Origin: Bacteroidales bacterium | Lineage (GTDB): Bacteria > Bacteroidota > Bacteroidia > Bacteroidales > UBA7960 | Direction of reading: 5' to 3' | DNA length: 36,772 nt | Assembly (NCBI GenBank): GCA_003557765.1 | Contig: PWNO01000192.1 | Coordinates: 1-36,772, forward strand | Translations under genes and position numbers: made by a program | Notes under the pieces: model-generated | Database searches by the model: none | Told to the model about the DNA's origin: nothing | What the model saw: only the letters and a program-made list of their open reading frames with translations | In this document: in pieces, positions 18,215 to 25,804 of the stretch | Layout: each line of letters starts with the position of its first letter | Position numbering within the stretch: position 1 is the first letter of the stretch

Positions 18215-18290
18215 CGCCTTGAGGCGTCATATGATCCTGCTTGCGCCGGCTTCCTGGCTTCCGCAGGCTATAATGTTGATTTTCATCAAC
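18215..18290. terminator. Hairpins between convergent deaminase genes
   Basis: CGCCT/AGGCG (18215-18226) forms a very tight hairpin. GTTGAT/ATCAAC (18275-18290, loop TTTC) forms another that overlaps the guaD stop codon. Together they probably separate the two convergent transcripts. Confidence 0.4.
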
Positions 18291-18772
18291 TAATATTCGA
18301 TTTTTTTTTCCATGCGGATCCACTCCCGGAAGGGTTTTGTGGCCTTGTCAGTATGCAGCTTTTCTGAGGGAATGCTTCGTTTATCCCTGGGCAGGTTAAT
18401 CTCCTTGTATATGAAAGAATCGTCGAAACCTGCCTCTGCTGCGTCGTTACTGTTGGCGGCAAAGTAGACCCTGGAGATCCTCGCCCAGTAAATGGCACTC
18501 AGACACATGGGACAAGGCTCGCAACTCGCATAAATCACTGCGCCTTCCAGCCTGAAGTTATTGGTGTTTTTGCAAGCATCCCGGATAGCCACTACCTCCG
18601 CATGTGCCGTGGGGTCATTGGTTGTGGTTACCTGGTTGGCGCCTTTGCCGATCACTTCGCCATCTTTGACGATGATGGCGCCAAAAGGGCCTCCGGAGAG
18701 TGTTTTCGCGTTATCCGCCGCCATTTCAATGGCTTTTTCAATATGCTCCTGGTGTTTTTTGCACATAAGCAT
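18290..18772 (-). CDS. guaD: Guanine deaminase
   Basis: The 160-residue protein is a small zinc cytidine-deaminase-fold enzyme. Zinc ligands are H57 in TAHAE, with catalytic E59, and C87 and C90 in CEPCPMC. The downstream segment AAEAGFDDSFIYKEI and the C-terminal KKIEY closely match Bacillus-type GuaD, whose C-terminus closes over the active site. This distinguishes it from TadA. The reaction is guanine to xanthine plus ammonia. Start is the ATG at 18772, or the second ATG at 18766. A -7 box lies 18 nt upstream. It sits with a PNP and another purine deaminase. Confidence 0.92.
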   Translation of the reverse strand: MLMCKKHQEHIEKAIEMAADNAKTLSGGPFGAIIVKDGEVIGKGANQVTTTNDPTAHAEVVAIRDACKNTNNFRLEGAVIYASCEPCPMCLSAIYWARISRVYFAANSNDAAEAGFDDSFIYKEINLPRDKRSIPSEKLHTDKATKPFREWIRMEKKIEY

Positions 18773-18789
18773 CTTTGTTGAGAACCATA

Positions 18790-18797
18790 CAAAATTA
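18790..18797 (-). promoter_or_regulatory. -7 box of the guaD promoter
   Basis: On the minus strand this reads TAATTTTG, a perfect TAnnTTTG box, 18 nt before the guaD ATG. No clear -33 TTTG is seen at the usual distance. The leader would be only about 10 nt. Confidence 0.45.
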
Positions 18798-18915
18798 ACA
18801 AATCGTGCAAGCCCGGATAGCTATTTCCATAAATATTTTTCAGTTTGGCGCGTTAATCAAAGATGATTCGGTAAATTAATTACTTGTCCGTTACTGAATG
18901 GCTTTGTGGTGATTT

Positions 18916-19686
18916 TCAGAATTTCTCAAAGATGCCCAGGCCGAAGAGGGCAAAATCGTATTTCACCGGGTCGTGTGGATCCATTTTTCGAAGGGCCGTA
19001 TCTAACTCCTTAAGTGCTTTCAGGTTATTCTGGCGGACAGTGATTAATCCCAGTTTTCTGGCTACATTGCCTGTGTGTAAGTCAAGCGGGCAAGACAGTT
19101 GAGCCGGACTTAGCTTGTTCCAGATGCCGAAATCGACGCCGCGCTTGTCATTTCTGACCATCCAGCGAAGAAACATATTTATCCGTTTGGCCGGAGAGCC
19201 TTTGGCAGGGTTGGATACATGTTTTCGTGTGCGCACCGGGTGTGAAATACTGAAGAATGTCTGATGAAAATGGATGATTCCCGGGATGACCGATTCAGCG
19301 GTTGCGGCACTGGAAAAAATCTCTTCCAGGCTCGCATGTCGTTGATATACCTTGCGAAGAGCCTTGATAAAAAATTTGGCATCGGCAGGCTGAAAGGTAC
19401 GATGTGCGAAGTTGTCAAGTTTTTTCAGGTCATCTGTGCGGTGGCTCATCACAAAGTCATAAGGGCTGTTTCCAAGGAGGCGCATCAAACGCCCTGCATT
19501 GCGGACAATCGTCTCTCTTTTGCCCCAGGCAAGGGTGGCAGCAAAGAAGCCTGCGATTTCAATATCTTCTTTTAGCGAATAGGCATGAGGGATGGAGATG
19601 GGATCCCCGTGAATGAAATCCGGCCGGTTGTAAAGCTCGGTCTTCTCCTCAAGGAATGCTTTTAACTCATCGTGGTGTAAATCCAT
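18916..19686 (-). CDS. TIGR02757 (DUF2400) family protein
   Basis: This 256-residue protein matches the TIGR02757/DUF2400 family, common in Bacteroidota and of unknown function. Recognisable blocks are IAGFFAATLAWGKRETIVRNAGRL, KRINMFLRWMVRND, VDFGIWN, CPLDLHTGNVARKLGL, and the C-terminal DPHDPVKYDFALFGLGIFE. No signal peptide or membrane segment is present, so it is probably cytoplasmic. The pattern of conserved Asp, His and Arg residues suggests an enzyme or nucleic-acid-binding protein, but I cannot assign one. Start is the ATG at 19686. It is divergent from the NAD(P)-binding gene, with a repeat-rich gap between them. Confidence 0.88.
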   Translation of the reverse strand: MDLHHDELKAFLEEKTELYNRPDFIHGDPISIPHAYSLKEDIEIAGFFAATLAWGKRETIVRNAGRLMRLLGNSPYDFVMSHRTDDLKKLDNFAHRTFQPADAKFFIKALRKVYQRHASLEEIFSSAATAESVIPGIIHFHQTFFSISHPVRTRKHVSNPAKGSPAKRINMFLRWMVRNDKRGVDFGIWNKLSPAQLSCPLDLHTGNVARKLGLITVRQNNLKALKELDTALRKMDPHDPVKYDFALFGLGIFEKF

Positions 19687-19766
19687 CTGTCATTGTGTAT
19701 CTTTGCAAAGATAGGGCAATTTCTTCCGGCCTCCTGTCAGTTGATTCATGGCCCAACTAGTGTTTT

Positions 19767-19861
19767 TAACCGTTAACCTCTTAACTCCATAACCCTTTAA
19801 ACCAGAAACCCCATAAATTCTTGATATTTCGACGTTTAGACATTTCGACATTTTGACAACA
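19767..19861 (+). repeat. 8-bp-phased repeat region upstream of the NAD(P)-binding gene
   Basis: Four clear octamers (nTTTyGAC-like) occupy 19826-19857 and end 13 nt before the ATG at 19871. The preceding sequence keeps almost the same period: TAAC, TAAA or AAAC words begin at 19767, 19774, 19782, 19790, 19798, 19806 and 19814, that is 7 bp once and then 8 bp. The whole stretch looks like one degenerate 8-bp array in two sub-families. Confidence 0.7.
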
Positions 19862-19870
19862 CTTATACAT

Positions 19871-20524
19871 ATGAAGCAAGCAATCATCATTGGTGCCACC
19901 GGGCTTGTCGGCTCGCATTTAATTGAACAGATACTTGAAGATGAACGCTTTTCGGGAGTCACCGTGCTGACCCGTCGCGACACCGGCATCAGTCACCCGA
20001 AGCTCACCGAACACATTGTGGATTTTGCTGATCCTGAAGGCTGGGAAACACTGGTCAAAGGTGATGTACTTTATCTTTGCCTGGGCACCACGCGTGCAAA
20101 AGCCGGAGGCAAGAAAGCGCAATATGCGGTAGATCACACCTATCAGTACAATGTGGCTAAAGCAGCCTCAGAGAATGGCATTCCTGCACTGGTCCTGGTT
20201 TCTTCATCCGGGGCTGATGCCAAATCGCGATTTTTTTATCTTCGTATGAAAGGAGAGCTGGAAAAAGACTTAAGGCAACTGGATTTCAGCAAGCGGGTTT
20301 TTATGCGTCCGGGGGCTCTTGACGGTCCGCGGGAAGAAAAAAGAACAATGGAACGCATGGGCATTGCCGGGTTAAAGACGATAAATAAAATAGGTCTTAT
20401 GCGTAACATGCGTCCCATTCATGCAGAAACTGTGGCCAGGGCGATGGTCAACGCCACATTCGCAGCTCCGGATGGCACCAGCATCTATGAGCTGGAGGAA
20501 GTCTTCAGGCTGGCACTGGTGTGA
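19871..20524 (+). CDS. NAD(P)-binding atypical short-chain dehydrogenase-like protein
   Basis: From the ATG at 19871 the protein has 217 residues. It opens with a dinucleotide-binding strand and loop, IIIGATGLVGSHLIEQIL. LYLCLGTTRAKAG and ALVLVSSSGAD follow, and YLRMKGELEKDL has the Tyr-x-x-x-Lys spacing of SDR catalytic pairs. It resembles the HTATIP2/TIP30-like NAD(P)H-binding group. Substrate and pathway are unknown. An open frame runs six codons further upstream to a TTG inside the octamer array, but the ATG start fits the family. trmD follows 99 nt later on the same strand. Confidence 0.85.
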   Translation: MKQAIIIGATGLVGSHLIEQILEDERFSGVTVLTRRDTGISHPKLTEHIVDFADPEGWETLVKGDVLYLCLGTTRAKAGGKKAQYAVDHTYQYNVAKAASENGIPALVLVSSSGADAKSRFFYLRMKGELEKDLRQLDFSKRVFMRPGALDGPREEKRTMERMGIAGLKTINKIGLMRNMRPIHAETVARAMVNATFAAPDGTSIYELEEVFRLALV

Positions 20525-20590
20525 GGTTTGTCACTCCGGGTGATTTTTTAACATACCGCTTTATTCCGAATCATCGCAAACACCTCTGGC

Positions 20591-20618
20591 AACCTCAAAT
20601 TTCAAACTTCAAACCCCA
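20591..20618 (+). repeat. 7-bp repeats directly upstream of trmD
   Basis: Units AACCTCA, AATTTCA, AACTTCA and AACCCCA are in exact 7-bp phase, and a decayed fifth unit (AGCTCAT) overlaps the trmD start codon at 20624. Similar words (AACTTCA, AACCTTC) occur at 1140-1153, just before the TTG start of rpoB. Confidence 0.65.
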
Positions 20619-20623
20619 AGCTC

Positions 20624-21214
20624 ATGCGCATCGACATCCTGACCATATTCCCGGCCATGTTTGACGGCCCTTTTTCCCACTCCATTATCAAAAGGGCGAT
20701 GGAGAAGGAGCTGGCAGAGATTCACCTTCATGACATCAGGGATTTTACAACTAACAAGCACCGTCGCGTGGATGACTATCCCTTCGGAGGCGGTGCAGGG
20801 ATGGTGATGATGGTGGAACCCGTTGAAAGATTGCTCAGCACATTGAAAGCGGAGCGCAATTACGATGAGGTCATCTATATGAGTCCGGATGGAGAGTTGC
20901 TGGACCAGCCCATGGCCAACAGAATGTCTGTGTTGAAAAACCTGGTGATCCTTTGTGGCCATTACAAGGGCATTGATGAACGCATCAGGGAGCACTTGGT
21001 TACGAAAGAGATTTCGGTGGGCGACTATGTGCTTTCCGGGGGCGAGCTGCCCGCAGCAATATTTTCGGATGCTGTCATCCGCCTGCTCCCAGGCGTGCTT
21101 GGTGACGAAACATCTGCATTGTCTGACTCTTTCCAGGATGGGTTGCTGTCACCACCGGTATATACCCGGCCAGCCGATTTTAAAGGTTGGAAAGTTCCGG
21201 AAATCCTCCTCTGA
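20624..21214 (+). CDS. trmD: tRNA (guanine-37-N1)-methyltransferase, truncated by an in-frame TGA
   Basis: TrmD makes m1G37 in tRNAs, which prevents +1 frameshifting. The N-terminal trefoil-knot (SPOUT) domain is intact: [33 protein letters not shown] (110-120), [12 protein letters not shown], and D149 as the likely catalytic Asp. The protein stops after VPEILL at residue 196. The normal sequence at this point is LLSGxH, and here codon 197 is TGA where serine is expected. The same frame then continues with a conserved TrmD tail to 21298. A TCA-to-TGA change would explain it. The truncated product would lack the C-terminal helices needed for tRNA recognition. rplS follows, the usual order. Confidence 0.93.
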   Translation: MRIDILTIFPAMFDGPFSHSIIKRAMEKELAEIHLHDIRDFTTNKHRRVDDYPFGGGAGMVMMVEPVERLLSTLKAERNYDEVIYMSPDGELLDQPMANRMSVLKNLVILCGHYKGIDERIREHLVTKEISVGDYVLSGGELPAAIFSDAVIRLLPGVLGDETSALSDSFQDGLLSPPVYTRPADFKGWKVPEILL

Positions 21215-21298
21215 GGCCATGACCGCAAGATTGCTGAGTGGCGGCACGAGCAGGCCGTCAAGCGCACGGAAGAGCGCCGCCCGGACCTGTTAAAGTGA
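21215..21298 (+). pseudogene. trmD: Severed C-terminal tail of trmD
   Basis: In frame after the TGA at 21212-21214, 27 codons read GHDRKIAEWRHEQAVKRTEE and then RRPDLLK, ending at a TGA at 21296-21298. This matches the conserved TrmD C-terminus (SGxH..I..WR..Q...RT..RRP.LL), so the ancestral gene was 20624-21298 (224 codons). No other damage is visible. The break is recent, is read through, or is a sequencing error. Confidence 0.85.
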
Positions 21299-21311
21299 TA
21301 AGGAAAAAGAT

Positions 21312-21349
21312 CAAGACTTGGGCAAGCTAAAGTAGGGGTGGGATGACAC
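21312..21349. repeat. Diverged dispersed repeat, copy 1
   Basis: The 24-nt stretch 21312-21335 matches 23789-23812 at 20 positions, and TGACAC follows at the same offset in both (21344 and 23821). Both copies lie just downstream of a gene end (trmD tail and ftcD). The role is unknown. Confidence 0.45.
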
Positions 21350-21383
21350 CAGACCTGGACTAAAAAATAATTCCCGGCAATGT

Positions 21384-21413
21384 TTTGTATTTGCGAATAA
21401 ATATCTAAATTTG
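21384..21413 (+). promoter_or_regulatory. Promoter of rplS
   Basis: TTTG (21384-21387), an 18-nt spacer and TAAATTTG (21406-21413) match the Bacteroidota -33/-7 consensus at the expected spacing. Transcription would start near 21420 and give a leader of about 160 nt that contains the structured element below. Confidence 0.7.
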
Positions 21414-21511
21414 CACTCCTTTTTACATTGGAACAGATAATCTTCAAAACCATATCGTGATGAAACGAGCCCTGCCAATATATTGACACACATGAGAATG
21501 ATTATGTCATG

Positions 21512-21582
21512 GCGAGTTTGGCTTCGCCGAGCTCGCAAGTGCTCGGTTCATATGACCGAAATATAAAAATTATAAACAGATG
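21512..21582 (+). promoter_or_regulatory. Structured rplS leader element
   Basis: First, an 11-bp stem (21512-21522 with 21526-21536, two G-U pairs, loop TTC). Second, CCGAG (21527-21531) can instead pair with CTCGG (21542-21546). Third, TCGGT (21543-21547) can pair with ACCGA (21555-21559). These pairings compete, as in an attenuator or autoregulatory leader. The segment from 21527 to the start codon recurs at 29218-29276 in front of another gene. L19 autoregulation is plausible but inferred. Confidence 0.6.
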
Positions 21583-21936
21583 AATCAGACGGAAATCATG
21601 AACTTTGTGCAGGATAGCCTGGTGGAAAAGAGGGAATGGCCCGCTTTTAGCGCAGGAGATAACATCACTGTACATTACAAGATCAAGGAAGGTAACAAGG
21701 AACGTATTCAGCCTTTTCAGGGTGTGGTTCTCCAGCGTCGTGGCAGCGGTGCCACAGAAACATTTACTGTGAGGAAGATATCAGGAAACATTGGCGTGGA
21801 GCGAATCTTTCCGGTTCATTCACCTTTTATTGATAAGATTGTTTTGAACCGCCGCGGTCTGGTAAGACGTGCACGCATTTTTTACCTGCGTAAGCTTCGT
21901 GGCAAAAGCGCCCGTATCAAAGAGCGCCGCTACTAG
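21580..21936 (+). CDS. rplS: 50S ribosomal protein L19
   Basis: The 118-residue protein matches L19: an N-terminal helix, then the SH3-like barrel with [40 protein letters not shown] and [21 protein letters not shown] basic tail follows ([20 protein letters not shown]). L19 sits at the 30S-50S interface near bridge B8. Start is the ATG at 21580, at the end of the repeated leader element. The gene has its own promoter and is followed by a strong terminator, so it can be expressed independently of trmD. Confidence 0.97.
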   Translation: MNQTEIMNFVQDSLVEKREWPAFSAGDNITVHYKIKEGNKERIQPFQGVVLQRRGSGATETFTVRKISGNIGVERIFPVHSPFIDKIVLNRRGLVRRARIFYLRKLRGKSARIKERRY

Positions 21937-21965
21937 TATAGCAAAGGACAAATCGAATATCACTG

Positions 21966-21998
21966 AAAGCCCTTTCCCGATAAGGGCTTTTTTTTTAT
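21966..21998 (+). terminator. Intrinsic terminator of rplS
   Basis: AAAGCCCTT (21966-21974) pairs with AAGGGCTTT (21982-21990) around a 7-nt loop, followed by a run of T. This is a textbook rho-independent terminator 30 nt after the rplS stop. Confidence 0.92.
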
Positions 21999-22044
21999 TT
22001 TCGCAGTCAAGCAGTAGTGAAATCAATTCTAATACAGTATAGCT

Positions 22045-23736
22045 ATGAAAAAACTGATCGAGTGTGTACCGAATTTTAGTGAAGGAAATGATATGGCTGT
22101 GATCAACAGGATCACCCAGGAGATTGAACAGGTAGAGGGCGTTAAGCTGCTGGATGTGGATCCCGGCAAAGCGACAAACCGCACGGTCGTCACTTTTGTA
22201 GGGACACCGGACGAGGTGGTTGAAGCTGCTTTCAGGGCTGTTAAGAAGGCTTCAGAACTGATTGACATGCGCAAGCATCAGGGCGCACATCCACGCATGG
22301 GCGCTACCGATGTATGTCCGCTTGTGCCTGTTTCTAACATCTCCATGGATGAGGTGGTAGCGTATGCCCACAAGCTGGCTAAGCGAATAGGAGATGAGCT
22401 TGGCATTTCTGTGTATTGCTATGAAAATGCTGCCATGAAACCTGAACGCAAAAACCTGGCAAATTGTCGCAGTGGCGAATATGAAGGAATGGCTGAAAAA
22501 GTCACCACCGCTGAATGGAAGCCAGATTTCGGACCTGCCAGGCTGAATCCTTCAGCCGGCGTCACAGCTGTGGGTGCACGTGATTTCCTTGTAGCTTATA
22601 ACATCAACCTGAATACGACCTCCACCCGTCGTGCCAATGCGGTAGCCTTTGATGTGCGCGAGAAAGGACGTGTAAAGCGGGAAGGGCATCCCCTGACCGG
22701 TAAGATCGTAAAAGATGAGAAGGGTGACGCCGTATACATACCTGGCACACTGAAGGAGGTAAAAGCTATTGGCTGGTTTATTGAAGAGTACGGCATTGCG
22801 CAGATCTCCATGAACCTTACAAATATTAGCGTAACCCCTGTACATAAAGCATTTGATGAAGTAAGTGATAAGGCCACAAAGCGCGGACTGCGGGTCACCG
22901 GATCAGAACTGGTAGGCCTGGTGCCGCTGAAAGCCATGCTGGATGCAGGCAAATACTTTCTCGCGAAACAGAAAAGAAGCCTGGGTGTATCGGAATCAGA
23001 GCTGATCAAGATCGCTGTGAAATCCATGGGCCTGGATGAGCTGAAACCATTCAACCCTAAGGAAAAGATTATTGAATATATGATCGCGGGTGATGATGAA
23101 AAACAACTGGCCAACATGAGTATTGAACAGTTTGCAGATGAGACAGCCAGTGAATCGCCTGCCCCCGGTGGCGGATCAGTATCTGCTTATGTGGGTGCGC
23201 TGGGCGTATCACTTGGCACCATGGTAGCCAATCTGTCGTCACACAAACGTGGTTGGGATGAGCGTTGGGAAGAATACAGTAAATGGGCGGAAAAAGGACA
23301 GGCGCTAAAAGAAGAATTGCTCTTCCTGGTTGACGAGGATACCCGTTCGTTCAATCGCATCATGGACGCTTTTAAACTTCCTAAGAAAACTGCAGAAGAC
23401 AAGAAAGCCAGACAACATGCCATTCAGGATGCTACGAAATATGCCATTGAGGTGCCTTTCCGTGTGATGAAGAAGGCCTACGAATCTATGGAAGTCATGG
23501 AGCTCATGGCCGAGAAAGGATTGCAAAGCTCGGCGTCCGATGCAGCCGTTGGCGCACTCTGTGCAAGAATGGCAATACGCGGTGCTTTCCTTAACGTGAA
23601 GATCAATGCGGCAGACCTTGAGGACAAGGATTTCTTTGAAAAGATCTATAAAGAAGGTATCGAACTGGAAGAGATGGCGCTTAAGAAAGAAGAAACCATC
23701 GTGCGGATGGTGGAAAAAACGATAGCGAAGAGCTAG
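22045..23736 (+). CDS. ftcD: Glutamate formimidoyltransferase / formimidoyltetrahydrofolate cyclodeaminase (fused)
   Basis: The 563-residue protein is a two-domain folate enzyme. Residues 1 to about 325 are the formiminotransferase: ECVPNFSEG near the N-terminus, and HQGAHPRMGATDVCPLVPV with the catalytic His at position 82. Residues about 355-563 are the cyclodeaminase, with ESPAPGGGSVSAYVGALG and SSASDAAVGA. The first moves the formimino group from formiminoglutamate (histidine breakdown) to tetrahydrofolate. The second releases ammonia to give methenyl-THF. The fusion is normal in animals and Bacteroidota. No other hut genes are adjacent. ATG at 22045. Confidence 0.95.
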   Translation: MKKLIECVPNFSEGNDMAVINRITQEIEQVEGVKLLDVDPGKATNRTVVTFVGTPDEVVEAAFRAVKKASELIDMRKHQGAHPRMGATDVCPLVPVSNISMDEVVAYAHKLAKRIGDELGISVYCYENAAMKPERKNLANCRSGEYEGMAEKVTTAEWKPDFGPARLNPSAGVTAVGARDFLVAYNINLNTTSTRRANAVAFDVREKGRVKREGHPLTGKIVKDEKGDAVYIPGTLKEVKAIGWFIEEYGIAQISMNLTNISVTPVHKAFDEVSDKATKRGLRVTGSELVGLVPLKAMLDAGKYFLAKQKRSLGVSESELIKIAVKSMGLDELKPFNPKEKIIEYMIAGDDEKQLANMSIEQFADETASESPAPGGGSVSAYVGALGVSLGTMVANLSSHKRGWDERWEEYSKWAEKGQALKEELLFLVDEDTRSFNRIMDAFKLPKKTAEDKKARQHAIQDATKYAIEVPFRVMKKAYESMEVMELMAEKGLQSSASDAAVGALCARMAIRGAFLNVKINAADLEDKDFFEKIYKEGIELEEMALKKEETIVRMVEKTIAKS

Positions 23737-23788
23737 TGTCGTGTGAATGTTACTGTGGTCGGTTAAGTCGCAGAGATGAGGGGAAAAA

Positions 23789-23826
23789 CAAGACTTGGGC
23801 CGGCTGCAGTAGCGTCATCATGACAC
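23789..23826. repeat. Diverged dispersed repeat, copy 2
   Basis: Partner of 21312-21349: 20 of 24 positions match in the core, and TGACAC lies at the same offset. It lies 52 nt after the ftcD stop codon, in a 198-nt gap that otherwise holds only a hairpin. Confidence 0.45.
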
Positions 23827-23866
23827 TCGTTAGTCAGCTACTAAATAAAGAAGCTTGCGACAGCGC

Positions 23867-23895
23867 AGCTATCTCGTTAATAGGGATAGCTTTTG
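23867..23895 (+). terminator. Probable terminator of ftcD
   Basis: AGCTATCTC (23867-23875) pairs with GGGATAGCT (23883-23891), with one G-U pair and loop GTTAATA. TTTT overlaps and follows the 3' arm. Confidence 0.55.
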
Positions 23896-23934
23896 AGGGT
23901 TTAGTTGGCGGTTTAGGGTTGTGATTGACAATAA

Positions 23935-25599
23935 TTATTGCTTCCGGCCAACAACTTCACGTGCCCGCTCCAGCGATGCTTCGATGTTTTTACAGATGTT
24001 CTCTTCACCGATCTCATCATAAAGCCCCTCATTCTTCATGGCCTCACGCGCTTTTTCTGTGGGGCCGGATAAAATTATTCGCGTGTGATGTTTTTGTGAT
24101 CTTTCAACAAAGCTACGCAGATTTTTTAGCCCCGTACTGTCAATAAAGGGAACCCGACGCATCCGCAAGATCCGCACTTTGGGAATTTCTCGGATTTGCT
24201 GCTCAGCTTCGTCAAACTTGTTGGCGATACCAAAGAAGAAAGGCCCTTTGATTTGAAAAACTTCCACACCTTCAGGAATTTCGAGGGTTTCAAAACCTTC
24301 TGTGAGGTGCGATTTTTCATCTTCCACCTCGTGTCTTAACACTTCAATATCTGATGTTTCCATGACCCTGTTCACAAAAAGGATCATGGCGAGGATGATG
24401 CCGAAAGGCAGGGCAAAGTTGAGTCCCAGGATTACAGTGAGCAGGAAAGTAGTCAGCAGGACCGAAGCCTCTCCCCGGGAGCTTTTCAGGATGTTTCTGA
24501 AGGATCGCCACTCACTCATGTTGTATGCCACTACGATGAGGATTCCTGAAAGTGCTGTGAGGGGTATCATCATAGCGAGCTTGCCAAGAAACAGCATGAA
24601 TGCCAGGAGAATCAGTGCATGAAACATGCCTGCCAATGGAGTTTTTCCCCCGTTTCTTATATTCGCCATGGTTTTTGCAAGTGCACCTGATCCGGCCATA
24701 CCTCCTGCAAGTGGCGACAAGATGTTTGCCACTCCTTGTGCCATCAATTCGGTGTTGGGGCGATGCCGGTATCCTGTGGCACCGTCAGCCACAATGGCTG
24801 AGAGCAGGGATTCGATTGATCCCAGCACGGCCAGGGTGAATGCAGGCACTACAAGCTCCTGGATGAGTGCGAAATCCACATCTATAAAAACCGGAAATGC
24901 AAACGAAGCTGAAAACTGCCCGAACTTGCTGCCAATGGTTTCCACTTCGATGTTGGCAAATTGGACAACGGCTGTGATGATTACGATGGAGACCAATGAG
25001 CCGGGTATCTTTCTATGAATACGTGGCCATAGCGCGGTAATGGCGATGGCAAGCAGGCCCAATGCCCCTGCCAGGTAGTTGATTTCCCGGATGTGGCTCA
25101 CATAATAACCCCATTTGCCCAAAGGATCTGGTGGGACACCATTGCCAGGCAAACCAAAGAACTCCTGGATTTGCGTGGTGAAAATGATCAGGGCAATGCC
25201 GCTGGTAAAACCCACTATGATGGGATAGGGCATGAATTGGATCACAGTTCCCGCACGTATAAGGCCCATGATCACCAGCATCAAGCCTGCCATGATCGAG
25301 GCAATGATCACCCCCTGCAGGCCAAATTGCTGCATGATGCCGTATATGACTACGATAAATGCACCCGAGGGTCCACCAATTTGTACGCGTGATCCGCCAA
25401 GGAAAGACACGAAAAAACCAATAATTACTGCGGTAATCAGCCCCATTTCAGGCGGTACGCCCGAGGCTATGGCAAAAGCTATGGCAAGCGGAAGCGCCAC
25501 AATCCCTACAATCAGTCCTGCCGAAAGATCAGAGAGAAAAAACTTCTTTTTGTAGTTTTTTATAATGGAGAAAAAAACCGGACGAAACAATCCCTTCAT
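23935..25599 (-). CDS. SulP family inorganic anion transporter with STAS domain
   Basis: The 554-residue inner-membrane protein has the SulP layout. Residues about 25-400 hold many hydrophobic helices with the early motif AGLIVGIVALPLAIAFAIAS and FVSFLGGSRVQIGGPSGAF. A cytoplasmic STAS domain covers about 440-550, with IDSTG at 486-490, where the Ser/Thr position is the regulatory phosphorylation site in related STAS domains. Members move sulfate, bicarbonate or other anions. The substrate is not readable here, and no sulfate-assimilation or carbonic anhydrase gene is adjacent. ATG at 25599. It is divergent from the acyl-CoA synthetase gene across a 205-nt gap. Confidence 0.93.
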   Translation of the reverse strand: MKGLFRPVFFSIIKNYKKKFFLSDLSAGLIVGIVALPLAIAFAIASGVPPEMGLITAVIIGFFVSFLGGSRVQIGGPSGAFIVVIYGIMQQFGLQGVIIASIMAGLMLVIMGLIRAGTVIQFMPYPIIVGFTSGIALIIFTTQIQEFFGLPGNGVPPDPLGKWGYYVSHIREINYLAGALGLLAIAITALWPRIHRKIPGSLVSIVIITAVVQFANIEVETIGSKFGQFSASFAFPVFIDVDFALIQELVVPAFTLAVLGSIESLLSAIVADGATGYRHRPNTELMAQGVANILSPLAGGMAGSGALAKTMANIRNGGKTPLAGMFHALILLAFMLFLGKLAMMIPLTALSGILIVVAYNMSEWRSFRNILKSSRGEASVLLTTFLLTVILGLNFALPFGIILAMILFVNRVMETSDIEVLRHEVEDEKSHLTEGFETLEIPEGVEVFQIKGPFFFGIANKFDEAEQQIREIPKVRILRMRRVPFIDSTGLKNLRSFVERSQKHHTRIILSGPTEKAREAMKNEGLYDEIGEENICKNIEASLERAREVVGRKQ

Positions 25600-25625
25600 A
25601 ACCTTATTCTATTCGAACCATTATT

Positions 25626-25658
25626 AAGCAATGGGTAATCTATGGATGACCATTGCTT
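25626..25658. promoter_or_regulatory. Inverted repeat between the SulP and acyl-CoA synthetase genes
   Basis: AAGCAATGG (25626-25634) and CCATTGCTT (25650-25658) are a perfect 9-bp inverted repeat with a 15-nt spacer, 27 nt upstream of the SulP start. It could be an operator or a leader hairpin of the SulP mRNA. Confidence 0.4.
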
Positions 25659-25804
25659 TACCAATATCGCTTAGCTGGACAGTGGCTAGCGAGAAAATCC
25701 TTGGTAAACACAGGCAAATTTAGTTTATTTGCGGATATTTACGGCATATTTCGTTTAAGCACCTTTTGTTGGACGATAATCGCTATAAACCATAGATATG
25801 ATAT

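Noticed and set aside
21212..21260. Selenocysteine recoding of the trmD TGA
   Set aside because: No convincing SECIS-like stem follows the TGA at the required distance, and Sec is not known in this position of TrmD.
23736..23924. 62-codon ORF after ftcD
   Set aside because: It overlaps the ftcD stop, contains a dispersed repeat and a terminator-like hairpin, and has no protein-like pattern.
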